DNA from: Endomicrobium sp. | GTDB taxonomy: Bacteria; Elusimicrobiota; Endomicrobiia; Endomicrobiales; Endomicrobiaceae | Assembly: GCA_031260705.1 (NCBI GenBank) | Contig: JAISLA010000004.1 | Location: 23,068-87,067, forward strand | Direction: 5' to 3' | Length of the DNA: 64,000 nt | Part shown: positions 29,336-39,246 of the stretch, piece after piece | Layout of the letters: each line of letters opens with the position of its first letter | Position numbering within the stretch: the first letter of the stretch is position 1 | Program-made: the position numbers and the translations under genes | The notes under the pieces: model-generated | What the model was told of the DNA's origin: nothing | Database searches by the model: none | Seen by the model: only the letters and a program-made list of their open reading frames with translations

Positions 29336-30211
29336 ATGCAAAGGAATGTGAGATTGAAATTTAAGGAGAAGTTAAAATCAGACAAATTTTTGATAACAGC
29401 GGAGTTGTTTCCGCCGAAAGGTGTGGATATATCTTCTTTTTTGCGCAGAGCAGACTGTTTGTATGGACTTGACGCCGTAAATGTTACCGACAATCAAAGA
29501 GCATCTATGAGAGTGAGTTCTCTTGCCATGAGCAGAATCCTGATAGAACGTGCAATAGAACCCATTTTACAGCTTACTGCAAGGGACAGGAACAGAATTT
29601 CGCTGCAGTCCGAACTGCTGGGTGCGAATATTTTAGGTATAGAAAATGTTCTACTTTTAAGTGGTGACCATCCGTTTATAGGCGAGTGTTCTGATGCAAA
29701 AGCAGTCTATGACTTAGATACTATACAGCTTATAAAAACCGCAAGACTCTTAGAAACCGGTGTGGATCTTGCGGGGAAAAAATTACAAGGAAATCCGAAA
29801 TTCTGCGTCGGAGCGGTTGTAAATCCGTCGGTTCGGTCAGTCGATTTACAGACTTTGATGCTTGAAAAAAAAGTAAAAGCCGGAGCTGAATTTTTTCAGA
29901 CGCAGGCGGTTTTTGACGTGCAGACATATAAGAATTTTTTTGATAATGTAAAACATTTAAAAGTAAAAATTTTACCCGGAATGATTCTCATTAAATCCCC
30001 AAAGTTTCTGCAGTTTCTGCAATCTATGTCCGGAATAAATATACCAGATGAAATAAGAGGCAGAATAAATTCTGCTTCTGACCCTTTGGCGGAAAGCATA
30101 AAAATTTGTTCAGCGACAATTAAAGAACTTCGTTCCTTTGCAGACGGCGTCCATATAATGGCAATAGGTACGGAGGAACATATACCGGAAATGATAAGAA
30201 ATAGTTTATAA
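29336..30211 (+). CDS. metF: Methylenetetrahydrofolate reductase
   Basis: 291 aa; FLITAELFPPKGVD, DAVNVTDNQRASMRVSS, PILQLTARDRNRISLQSELLGANILGIENVLLLSGDHP, AGAEFFQTQAVFD. Confidence 0.92.
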   Translation: MQRNVRLKFKEKLKSDKFLITAELFPPKGVDISSFLRRADCLYGLDAVNVTDNQRASMRVSSLAMSRILIERAIEPILQLTARDRNRISLQSELLGANILGIENVLLLSGDHPFIGECSDAKAVYDLDTIQLIKTARLLETGVDLAGKKLQGNPKFCVGAVVNPSVRSVDLQTLMLEKKVKAGAEFFQTQAVFDVQTYKNFFDNVKHLKVKILPGMILIKSPKFLQFLQSMSGINIPDEIRGRINSASDPLAESIKICSATIKELRSFADGVHIMAIGTEEHIPEMIRNSL

Positions 30212-30223
30212 ACAAGCATTTAA

Positions 30224-30536
30224 ATGTTTATATTGCCGGTTATGATAAAGGCAAAGAAAATTGCAGCTGTTTTATTGATTCTCATCATTTTTAACCGCAG
30301 TATTACCTATGCGGAAAATAATTCTTTTAAATTTCTAAAAATATACCAAAATGCAGTTCAGTCGTATTTTGCTGCCACAGCTGTTTTTGATGTAAAAAGC
30401 ATTTTTTTTAAATCCTGTAGTTGCAGGATTTGTTAGTAAGGGTAGTATTTTCGGCTATGTCTCATATTTCCTGGACAGCGGTTGTGAGCCAGTCCGGTTT
30501 TGTAGTGCAGATTTAATCATTTTTTTGACGGAATAA
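30224..30536 (+). pseudogene. Frameshifted small secreted protein
   Basis: Signal-peptide-like start AKKIAAVLLILIIFNRSITYAENNSFKF; after a poly-T run the reading continues in another frame as VVAGFVSKGSIFGYVSYFLDSGCEPVRFCSADLIIFLTE. Confidence 0.45.
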
Positions 30537-30569
30537 TTATGATATAATGTAAAATTAAAGAGGTTTTAA

Positions 30570-32093
30570 ATGCTTTCGCTTATTTATTCCGCGGCTATTA
30601 ACGGCATAGAGGCGGATATAGTTGAAGTTGAAACGTATATTTCGTCCGGAATGCCTGTTTTTTCTATAGTGGGTCTTCCTGACGCTGCGGTTAAAGAGTC
30701 TCGCGACAGAGTTACAGCCGCAATGAAAAATTCAGGATTTGATTTTCCGTCAAGAAAAATCACCGTTAATTTAGCTCCCGCAGACATCAAAAAAGAGGGT
30801 GGTATTTTTGACTTGTCTATAGCTTTGGGGATACTTGCTGCAAACGGTAAAATAAAAAAAGAGAATTTACGTAGATTTTGTGCAGCAGGCGAGTTATCTT
30901 TAGACGGCAAAATAAGGAAAGTTAAAGGTGTTTTGCCTATATCTTTGAGTTTACAAAAAAACAAAATAAAAGATTTTATAGTACCTGTTGCAAATAGGCA
31001 GGAAGCAGCTGCTGCGGGAAAAGTGAATATATTTCCGTTTAAAACTCTTGCTGAGATTGTTAAATTTATTAACGGCGAGCTGAATTGCGAGCCTTATGTT
31101 TATAATGCGTATGATTTAGACGCTGACAGTGTTGATGTGGACTGTGATTTTGCCGACGTAAAAGGTCAGAAGAATGCAAGACGAGCCGCTGAAATTGCGG
31201 CCGCGGGAAGCCATAATATAATAATGTCGGGTCCTCCCGGTTCGGGAAAAACTATGATAGCAAAGCGTATTCCCGGCATACTTCCTCCGATGACTTTTGA
31301 CGAAGCTATCGAGACTACCAGAATATGGGCTGTATCGGGTCGTGCCTTTGTGGGTGGCTTGATAAAGCGGCGTACTTTCAGAAGTCCGCACCATACTTCT
31401 TCAGCCGTAGCTTTAGCGGGAGGCGGAACGTATCCCAGACCCGGAGAAGTAAGTCTTTCGCATAACGGAGTTTTGTTTTTAGATGAATTTGCAGAATTCA
31501 GAAGAGACGCCCTTGAAGTTTTGCGTCAGCCTTTGGAGGATAAAAAAATAACCGTTTCAAGGGCAAAGATCAGTTTTATTTTTCCGGCTTCTTTTATGCT
31601 TGTTGCGGCGATGAATCCCTGTCCGTGCGGAAATCTGGGACATAGGGAAAAAGAATGTGTTTGTAATCCTTATCAGATAAGGAAGTATCAGAGTAGAATT
31701 TCAGATCCTTTAATGGATAGAATTGATATTCACGTTGAAGTGCCGGCTTTAAAATTTTCTGAACTTTCGACTTTAAACGACGATTCTGAAAGTTCGGCAG
31801 GCATAAGAGAAAGAGTTGTAAAGGCTAGAGAAATTCAGAATGCGAGATTTCTAGGAAGTGGCATATATGCAAATGCTCAGATGCAGTCAAAAGAAATAAA
31901 AAAATATTGCGTTTTAGACGGCAATGCTTTTGAAATGCTTAAGACTACGGTTGAAAAATTAAATTTTTCGGCGAGATCTTACGACAAAATTTTGAAAGTT
32001 TCAAGAACAATTGCGGACTTGGACGGCAGTGATATAATTAAAACAAACCATATAGCGGAAGCCGTGCGGTATAGATTTTTTGACAGGGTATAA
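30570..32093 (+). CDS. comM: YifB/ComM family Mg-chelatase-like AAA ATPase
   Basis: 507 aa; GLPDAAVKESRDRV, MSGPPGSGKTMIAKRIPGILPP, PHHTSSAVALAGGG, NPCPCGNLGH, SDPLMDRIDIHVEV. Confidence 0.95.
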   Translation: MLSLIYSAAINGIEADIVEVETYISSGMPVFSIVGLPDAAVKESRDRVTAAMKNSGFDFPSRKITVNLAPADIKKEGGIFDLSIALGILAANGKIKKENLRRFCAAGELSLDGKIRKVKGVLPISLSLQKNKIKDFIVPVANRQEAAAAGKVNIFPFKTLAEIVKFINGELNCEPYVYNAYDLDADSVDVDCDFADVKGQKNARRAAEIAAAGSHNIIMSGPPGSGKTMIAKRIPGILPPMTFDEAIETTRIWAVSGRAFVGGLIKRRTFRSPHHTSSAVALAGGGTYPRPGEVSLSHNGVLFLDEFAEFRRDALEVLRQPLEDKKITVSRAKISFIFPASFMLVAAMNPCPCGNLGHREKECVCNPYQIRKYQSRISDPLMDRIDIHVEVPALKFSELSTLNDDSESSAGIRERVVKAREIQNARFLGSGIYANAQMQSKEIKKYCVLDGNAFEMLKTTVEKLNFSARSYDKILKVSRTIADLDGSDIIKTNHIAEAVRYRFFDRV

Positions 32094-32144
32094 CGAAAAG
32101 GAATTAAAAAAGATATCTGGAGACGAAACGAAATAAGAAAGTAT

Positions 32145-32555
32145 ATGAAAAAGTATTTAAGGGAATTTGATAAGTTGATAAATATATTTGCAACTCTGCG
32201 TTCTAAAAACGGATGCATGTGGGACAGGGAACAGACGCATGAATCTCTTGTGAAACATTTGTTTTCGGAAGCAGAAGAAGTAAAGAAAGCGGTTAAAAAT
32301 GGGGATATAGACAATCTTGAGGAAGAATTGGGCGATATTCTGCTTCAGGTTATATTTCATGCACAGATTGCGAAAGAAAACAAAAGTTTTAATATTGCTG
32401 GAGTGATAGAAAAACTGAACAAAAAACTTATCCGAAGACATCCGCATGTATTTGGTGAATATAAAGTTAAAAACACAAAAGATATTGAAGTTATATGGGA
32501 AAAAGTCAAAGCGGAAGAAAAAACTTTTTTGAAAAAATGTAAAATTGAGAAATAA
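32145..32555 (+). CDS. mazG: MazG-family nucleoside triphosphate pyrophosphohydrolase
   Basis: 136 aa; LRSKNGCMWDREQTHESL, EAEEVKKAVKNGDIDNLEEELGDILLQVIFHA, RRHPHVFGE. Confidence 0.93.
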   Translation: MKKYLREFDKLINIFATLRSKNGCMWDREQTHESLVKHLFSEAEEVKKAVKNGDIDNLEEELGDILLQVIFHAQIAKENKSFNIAGVIEKLNKKLIRRHPHVFGEYKVKNTKDIEVIWEKVKAEEKTFLKKCKIEK

Positions 32556-32574
32556 TTTTTTGGAGGTAGTATGT

Positions 32575-34989
32575 ATGTTAAATAGAGTCTTTTCATTGAG
32601 AAAAGTTGCGGTGGCTTTTGCGTTTATAATTGCGGCTGTCAGTCGTTCTTTTGCAAGCGAAGCGAATTTGATTATTCCGGATTTGGCTTCCGTCGGATTT
32701 TTTGGAAATGCGATTGACGGCAAAACACTTTTGATGTCCGGTTTTCTCATCTGCATTTTCGGCTTGTTTTTTGGACTTTATCATTTTTGGAGCATTAAAA
32801 ATCTGCCGGTTCACAAATCAATGAAATCAATTTCGGAACTTATCTATGAAACCTGCAAAACATATCTTGTAACTCAGGGAAAATTCATATTTATACTTGA
32901 AGTTTTGCTTGCGGCTATAATAGTTGTATATTTTGGACTGTTGCAGCATTTTGGAGCGGTTAAAGTTATTACAATAGTGCTTTGCAGCATTATAGGAATT
33001 CTCGGAAGCTGCACTGTGGCATGGTTTGGCATGAGAATCAATACTTTTGCAAATTCAAGGACTGCTTTCGCAAGTTTGAAAGGAAACCCCTTTCCTCTTT
33101 ATGCGATACCGCTTCGCGCTGGTATGAGCATAGGAATGCTTTTAATAAGCATTGAACTTTTTATAATGCTTACAATTCTTCTCTTTATTCCTTCAGATTT
33201 TGCAGGTGCTTGCTTTATAGGATTTGCAATCGGCGAGTCGCTTGGCGCTTCGGTTCTTAGAATAGCGGGCGGAATATTTACAAAAATTGCTGATATAGGT
33301 TCGGATTTAATGAAAATTGTTTTTAATATTAAAGAGGACGACGCAAGAAATCCTGGTGTTATAGCGGATTGCACGGGCGACAATGCCGGCGATTCTGTAG
33401 GACCTACCGCAGACGGTTTTGAAACTTACGGCGTCACCGGCGTCGCTTTGGTGACATTTATAGTTCTTGCCGTAAATGATCCTGTTTTGCAGGTTAAACT
33501 TCTTGTGTGGATTTTTGTAATGCGTTTAATAATGCTTATATCAAGCGCTCTTTCTTATGGAATCAGTTCAGCAATCGCAAAAGCGAGATACGACACTACA
33601 GATAAAATGAATTTTGAAACTCCGTTGACATTTCTCGTATGGATAACCTCGATAGTATCAATTGCTTTGACTTTTGCAGTTTCTAAAATCGTAATCGGTG
33701 ATTTGGGTGACGGAACTCTTTGGTGGAAACTTTCGCTTATTATAAGCTGCGGGACGATAGCGGGCGCAATAATACCGGAGATCGTAAAAATTTTTACTTC
33801 TGTGAAAAGCGCTTTTGTACAGAATGTTGTTACTTCCTCAAAACACGGCGGAGCATCGCTCAATGTTCTTGCTGGTCTTACTGCTGGGAATTTCAGCGCA
33901 TACTGGATGGGCATTGCGATAATAATTCTCATGGGTATTGCTTATGCAATCAGTTTACATGGGCTTAGCTTAATCATGATAGCTCCCGCTGTATTTGCTT
34001 TCGGTCTTGTTGCTTTCGGGTTTTTGGGTATGGGACCTGTTACCATTGCGGTTGATTCTTATGGTCCTGTAACCGATAATGCGCAGTCGGTGTATGAACT
34101 TTCGCTGATTGAAAGTATTCCCAATATCGGCAAGGAAATTGAGAGAGATTTCGGATTTAAGCCTTCTTTCAGTAAATCAAAAATATTGCTTGAGGAAAAT
34201 GACGGTGCGGGAAACACTTTTAAAGCTACGGCAAAGCCCGTTCTTATAGGAACTGCTGTCGTGGGCGCGACGACGATGATATTCTCGACGATAGTTATGC
34301 TTACCGATGGTCTTACGACGGGGCTTGACAAGTTGTCGCTTTTACATGCTCCTTTCCTGCTTGGTTTGATTGCCGGCGGAGCCGTAATTTACTGGTTTAC
34401 GGGTTCTTCTAATCATGCTGTGACAAGCGGTGCCTATAAAGCCGTCGAGTTCATTAAAAATAATATAAAACTTGACGGAAGTTCGGATAGAGCTTCAACC
34501 GAAGATTCCAAGAAAGTTGTTGAAATATGTACGAAATATGCGCAGAAAGGCATGGTAAATCTGTTCTTAGTTATTTTCTTCACAACGCTTGCTTTTGCGT
34601 TTATAGAGCCTTATTTCTTTATAGGCTATCTTATTTCAATAGCATTATTTGGTCTTTTTCAGGCAATATTTATGGCAAATGCCGGCGGAGCATGGGACAA
34701 TGCGAAGAAATTCGTTGAAGTTGATTTGCGTGAAAAAGGAACAAAACTTCATAAAGCTACTGTTGTCGGCGATACGGTTGGAGATCCATTTAAAGACACT
34801 TCTTCCGTTGCGATGAATCCTATAATTAAGTTTACGACACTTTTCGGGCTTCTTGCATTGGAACTTGCACTGATACTTGCTGAAAAAGAGTGTTTAAATG
34901 CTGTTCTTGCGGTTGTATTCTTTTGTATAGCGGTTATATTTGTAGTAAAATCGTTTACGGATATGCGCGCTAAAGACGATGGAAAATGA
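32575..34989 (+). CDS. hppA: Membrane-bound proton/sodium-pumping pyrophosphatase
   Basis: DVGSDL-type block ADIGSDLMKIVFNIKEDDARNPGVIADCTGDNAGDSVGPTADGFETYG, GDTVGDPFKDTSSVAMNPIIK; SD ggagg about 10 nt before ATG at 32575. Confidence 0.96.
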   Translation: MLNRVFSLRKVAVAFAFIIAAVSRSFASEANLIIPDLASVGFFGNAIDGKTLLMSGFLICIFGLFFGLYHFWSIKNLPVHKSMKSISELIYETCKTYLVTQGKFIFILEVLLAAIIVVYFGLLQHFGAVKVITIVLCSIIGILGSCTVAWFGMRINTFANSRTAFASLKGNPFPLYAIPLRAGMSIGMLLISIELFIMLTILLFIPSDFAGACFIGFAIGESLGASVLRIAGGIFTKIADIGSDLMKIVFNIKEDDARNPGVIADCTGDNAGDSVGPTADGFETYGVTGVALVTFIVLAVNDPVLQVKLLVWIFVMRLIMLISSALSYGISSAIAKARYDTTDKMNFETPLTFLVWITSIVSIALTFAVSKIVIGDLGDGTLWWKLSLIISCGTIAGAIIPEIVKIFTSVKSAFVQNVVTSSKHGGASLNVLAGLTAGNFSAYWMGIAIIILMGIAYAISLHGLSLIMIAPAVFAFGLVAFGFLGMGPVTIAVDSYGPVTDNAQSVYELSLIESIPNIGKEIERDFGFKPSFSKSKILLEENDGAGNTFKATAKPVLIGTAVVGATTMIFSTIVMLTDGLTTGLDKLSLLHAPFLLGLIAGGAVIYWFTGSSNHAVTSGAYKAVEFIKNNIKLDGSSDRASTEDSKKVVEICTKYAQKGMVNLFLVIFFTTLAFAFIEPYFFIGYLISIALFGLFQAIFMANAGGAWDNAKKFVEVDLREKGTKLHKATVVGDTVGDPFKDTSSVAMNPIIKFTTLFGLLALELALILAEKECLNAVLAVVFFCIAVIFVVKSFTDMRAKDDGK

Positions 34990-35053
34990 TGTTCATTTAT
35001 TCCTTTTGTTCGTTTTAAAAATAAAAAATACTCTGCAGAACTAGATTTACGCT

Positions 35054-35393
35054 ATGATATTTCCTCTTAAAGTCGAAAAAGAATATAATCAGTTATTGGC
35101 AGATAATACGGCTGACCTGCGGCGGCAAATAAACAATCTGGTTGGTTTTATAATAAGATATTTTGCGTTGTTTGTGCTGGCGTCCCTTTTCTTTCTTATT
35201 CGGAAGTTTAATTTTGCTGCAGGCTGGCTTTTAGTGTGTTGGCGTTATCACATTTGATTACGGCTGTATACCCTATTTATTTCTTGTTACCAATAGAAAT
35301 ATAAGAGGAAACAACAGAAGATACGCTACAGGTTTTGCAGAGACTATGGTTGAAGAAAATCCGATATGGACTAAATTTCCTTACGGGAAATAA
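35054..35393 (+). pseudogene. Frameshifted small membrane protein
   Basis: MIFPLKVEKEYNQLLADNTADLRRQINNLVGFIIRYFALFVLASLFF continues in another frame as VGVITFDYGCIPYLFLVTNRNIRGNNRRYATGFAETMVEENPIWTKFPYGK. Confidence 0.4.
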
Positions 35394-35533
35394 GATTTAG
35401 CCGCTTGTGCTATAACAGCAAAACAGATGAAAAATGTCTTTATTGTAGTAAAATTCAGTTTTTTAAGATTTTAAAACGTTTTTGAACTTTATATAAAACC
35501 GATGCCGGACTAAATGTTTCAGTCGAGATAAGA

Positions 35534-35544
35534 GGGGGGGGGGG
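35534..35544. repeat. G11 homopolymer tract
   Basis: agaGGGGGGGGGGGaatg in an AT-rich intergenic region. Confidence 0.9.
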
Positions 35545-35624
35545 AATGTCCATTATTTTAATTTTTAAAATCTCTCTTTTCTGCAAATTCAATCTTGAGA
35601 ACTTTTTTATATAAAGACGGTAAA

Positions 35625-36314
35625 ATGAAGTTTTTGAGGAATATTTTTGCATTTTTATTGATACCGGCAATCAGCGGTGCTGGATATACGTTTATTAAAA
35701 ATTTTCTGTACTTTACGGTTTCCGCCGGAAATCGGTATATTCCGTTTTGGATAGGAATTTTATGTTATGTTGTATTTCAAATTATCCTTTACAAACCGAT
35801 GAAAACTTATGTGTTTGGACATGAACTTTCTCATGCGATAGTCGGGATTTTAAGCGGTGCAAAGATTAAAAAATTTAATGTTGGAAAAGAATCCGGAAGC
35901 ATAGTTTTAACTAAAGATAATATTTGGATAACGCTTGCTCCGTATTTTTTTCCGATATATACTTTCGCAGTAATAATAATTTATATTTTTCTGGGCTGGT
36001 TTATCAATATAAACCAGTTTTACGGATATTTTCTTTTTCTTGCAGGTTTTTCAATAGCTTTTCACGTTGCTCTTACGATATATATCCTTTCTATAGAACA
36101 GTCCGACCTGAAGATTTATGGAACATTTTTTTCTTATGTTATAATTTTTATGGTAAATATCGCAGTATTTGTTTTGCTTGCGGCTTTGGTTTTTCCATAC
36201 GATATAGTCGTAAAAGATATTTTCTTGCGGATTTTTGGTAATATAGCAGACATCTATAAATTTATATATGCCGGGGTATTGGAAATATGGTCGGCGTTCC
36301 GAAAGATGAGATAA
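35625..36314 (+). CDS. Integral membrane protein with HExxH motif (M50-like putative metalloprotease)
   Basis: HELSHAIVGILSGAKIKKFNVGKESGSIVL within a multi-TM protein. Confidence 0.6.
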   Translation: MKFLRNIFAFLLIPAISGAGYTFIKNFLYFTVSAGNRYIPFWIGILCYVVFQIILYKPMKTYVFGHELSHAIVGILSGAKIKKFNVGKESGSIVLTKDNIWITLAPYFFPIYTFAVIIIYIFLGWFININQFYGYFLFLAGFSIAFHVALTIYILSIEQSDLKIYGTFFSYVIIFMVNIAVFVLLAALVFPYDIVVKDIFLRIFGNIADIYKFIYAGVLEIWSAFRKMR

Positions 36315-36889
36315 AGAGAAAAGGATTTCATTTGCTTTCTCTTATATATGTGTTTGGATATTGGTATCTCCCTAAAACTGCGGTTGTCTGTGGTCTTGTC
36401 ATTGCGATTGTCATTGTTGTTTTATTTGAGTATTTGAGATTTAAAATTCCCAGACTTAATAATTTCTTCAAAAATAATTTTAAAGGGTTTTACAGACCTG
36501 AAGAAGCCGATAAAATCAGCGCTTTAACCGGCACATTATCCGGAGCTTTGCTCGCTATTGTGATGTTTCCAAACAGATATATGGTGTTTGCAAGTTTTCT
36601 TTACTTTGCGTTCGGTGATTCTACTGCGGCTTTAGCGGGTAAAATTTTTGGCAGACATAAAACTTTTGCGGGAAAAACTCTGGAAGGCAGCTTGGCATGT
36701 TTTACGGTTTGTTTTATAGCAGGACTTTTTATCTTTAACTGGCAGTTTGCGCTGGCAGGGGCTTTTATAGCGGCAATAGTTGAAGCGATACCGTGGAAGA
36801 TAAGTGACAATTTTTGGATGCAAATGATTAATGCTGGAGTTTTAACGCTGTTGTCATATATAGCGTCTCCTGTGAATTATATCAGATAA
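36287..36889 (+). CDS. Diacylglycerol/polyprenol kinase or phosphatidate cytidylyltransferase family protein
   Basis: 200 aa; KRKGFHLLSLIYVFGY, YFAFGDSTAALAGKIFGRHKTFAGKTLEGS. Confidence 0.85.
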   Translation: MVGVPKDEIKRKGFHLLSLIYVFGYWYLPKTAVVCGLVIAIVIVVLFEYLRFKIPRLNNFFKNNFKGFYRPEEADKISALTGTLSGALLAIVMFPNRYMVFASFLYFAFGDSTAALAGKIFGRHKTFAGKTLEGSLACFTVCFIAGLFIFNWQFALAGAFIAAIVEAIPWKISDNFWMQMINAGVLTLLSYIASPVNYIR

Positions 36890-36962
36890 TGTATCATAGT
36901 TTTTGGGGAGATTTTGTCTGCTTTGCGCGCGGAAATCCGAAGGGCCGCGAAATATTTGTAAA

Positions 36963-37685
36963 ATGAAAAAATTTATTGTTTTAATACTTCTTTTTTTTGC
37001 AGGCGTATGTTTTGCACAGGTAAAAACATTTTATTCAGATGGATCTAAAGATATCGGTAAAGTCGCTTTAACTTTTGACGACGGTCCCGGTAAAGCAACT
37101 GAAAAAATTTTGGAAATACTGGAAGAGAAAAATGTTAAAGCCTCATTTTTTATGCTCGGCGTAAGCGTGCAGAAAAATCCCGCCGGCGCAAAGGCGGTTG
37201 CTGCAGCAGGTCATGAAGTTGCAAACCACACTTACGGACATATAAATTTCTACGCTTACAAAGATAAAGATAAAACAGATAAGATGGAAAAAGAACTTTT
37301 ACGCAGCGAGAATATAATAAAAGAGGCGACCGGCGTTGAACCGTTTTTAGTGCGTTTTCCATATGGTTATTCAAAATCTGATGCTGTGGAAGTGGCAAAA
37401 AAGTATGACTGTTGCTTAATAAACTGGAGTTTCGGCTGCGACTGGGAAAAAATAACAGCTGGAGAAATGCATGATAAATATAAAAAAGCTATAAAAAACA
37501 GCGCAATATTTTTAATGCACGATTTACATGAAAATGAAAAAGTATTGTCGTTTTTAAGCGATTTTATAGATGAGATTAAACAAATGGGTTACGAAATAGT
37601 TCCTGTGAGCGAACTTTTAAATTTAAAGCGGGACAGATATTTTGATTTTGCTGATTCAGAAAAGACGGAGACGGCGGCGAGGTAA
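36963..37685 (+). CDS. Secreted polysaccharide deacetylase
   Basis: MKKFIVLILLFFAGVCFAQ signal; VALTFDDGPGKAT, ANHTYGHINF, VRFPYGYSK, FLMHDLHE (NodB domain). Confidence 0.93.
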   Translation: MKKFIVLILLFFAGVCFAQVKTFYSDGSKDIGKVALTFDDGPGKATEKILEILEEKNVKASFFMLGVSVQKNPAGAKAVAAAGHEVANHTYGHINFYAYKDKDKTDKMEKELLRSENIIKEATGVEPFLVRFPYGYSKSDAVEVAKKYDCCLINWSFGCDWEKITAGEMHDKYKKAIKNSAIFLMHDLHENEKVLSFLSDFIDEIKQMGYEIVPVSELLNLKRDRYFDFADSEKTETAAR

Positions 37686-37896
37686 ATGCAAGGTAAAGTT
37701 TTTTAAATTAATGAAGATAAGTTGTCTAAACTTTTTGAAGCTGACGGATAATCATTCAATGTGTTCTTCTTTTCATTTTACATAATATAATATTGCCATG
37801 TACCTGTATTTTACTGAAAATTTTATGTTGATTTTCTATGTATTTAGCGTTTTGATATTGGCTAAAACTTATTCTGTCGCTTTTGCGTAAAACGAT

Positions 37897-38613
37897 TTAG
37901 ATGGTCAGTTTAATAATATATTTGACGGCAAGAATGACAATCGCACCGACAAACAGCATAAAGGGCGCAAGTCTGTTTTTGCATTTATGAGTTTCTGGAA
38001 TTAAATCTGAAGCGGAAAGAAAGATAAAAGAACCTGCTGTTAAACCAAGCAGAGCGCCGAGAACAGACGTAGATATATCTTTAAACAAAAATATTCCTGA
38101 AATTGTGCCTACCGGGGTAAAACATGCCGTGAGAAGCGAAAAATTAAAAATTTTCTTTTTGGAAGCGCCGTTGTGCAATAGAATCCCTGAAATTGTTATT
38201 CCGTCAGGCAGTTTGTGCAGCAGAATTGCAATAGCTGTGAGGATTCCTATGCTGTCGTTTACTTCAAACCCTACGGCAATTATAAGTCCGTCAATCATAG
38301 AATGCAGAGACAGTCCTGCAATCGATGTTACTCCCGTGTGCTTTGAACATTCTTCGTCGTGGCACGGATGAAATAAAACAACAAACTGCAGAAAAAACAT
38401 GATTAAAAATCCCAGCAGAGCGAAAATCATTGTTTCGTAGTTCAGTTCCAGCCCTTCAGGTATCAAATGAGCAAATGCAAGTGCGAGCATTACACCTGCC
38501 GCAAAATTTATTATTAGAAAAGAATTTTTTTCAGACCATTTATGAAATATCAGTATTATAAGAGCGCCCAGCATTGCCGCACTTGCGGCTATAAGTGAAT
38601 AAATAATTTCCAT
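37897..38613 (-). CDS. ZIP family metal transporter
   Basis: 238 aa; ALAFAHLIPEGLEL, SLHSMIDGLIIAVGFE, LLHKLPDGITISGIL. Confidence 0.93.
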   Translation of the reverse strand: MEIIYSLIAASAAMLGALIILIFHKWSEKNSFLIINFAAGVMLALAFAHLIPEGLELNYETMIFALLGFLIMFFLQFVVLFHPCHDEECSKHTGVTSIAGLSLHSMIDGLIIAVGFEVNDSIGILTAIAILLHKLPDGITISGILLHNGASKKKIFNFSLLTACFTPVGTISGIFLFKDISTSVLGALLGLTAGSFIFLSASDLIPETHKCKNRLAPFMLFVGAIVILAVKYIIKLTI

Positions 38614-38686
38614 TTTTTCTCCAATTTGTTTTTATCTTTTTTATAATATTGAATTGCGGTTTTTGCGGATTACAGACAAAAGTGTC

Positions 38687-39223
38687 TCATTTATTTTTTA
38701 ACATTTTAAAGGAATTTTTAATTAAAAGTACCGAGTTTATCATAATTAAAACAGCAAAGAATATACTTAAATAAGAATCTAAAAGAACTGTTTTTTTTAG
38801 GACAGGAACTGAAAATCCCGTTATAATCAAAAGGGACATCAGAGCTGTAAAAATGAATTTCCCGTAAATGAAGAAACAGATGACAAGTCCGGCAAATACT
38901 ATGGATGTGATTATTTCTGCAAGCGGTATATTTATAATTTTTGGTGGTGTTATCGCATTAAGAGTTCTGCTTATCATAATCAAAGCCAAAATAAAAAGAA
39001 CCGATGCGTTTAAAATGATTGAAATAAACTGCGCTTTTCTAAAACCCTCATATATATCATTTAAGTTTGCAAGTTTTGGAAGCAGCGAAAAAGCATCTGA
39101 AATGATTAATCCCGCATAAGTGAATAAAGCAAGACTTTTAGAATAAAAAGCACCTGCCGTTTGCAAGAGTATCAGCAAAAGACTAATACTTAAAACGACA
39201 AACGGCTTTACAGATTCTTTCAT
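38687..39223 (-). CDS. Hypothetical integral membrane protein
   Basis: 178 aa, about five hydrophobic helices. Confidence 0.55.
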   Translation of the reverse strand: MKESVKPFVVLSISLLLILLQTAGAFYSKSLALFTYAGLIISDAFSLLPKLANLNDIYEGFRKAQFISIILNASVLFILALIMISRTLNAITPPKIINIPLAEIITSIVFAGLVICFFIYGKFIFTALMSLLIITGFSVPVLKKTVLLDSYLSIFFAVLIMINSVLLIKNSFKMLKNK

Positions 39224-39246
39224 TTTCTAAGCGGCATGGCAGATTT

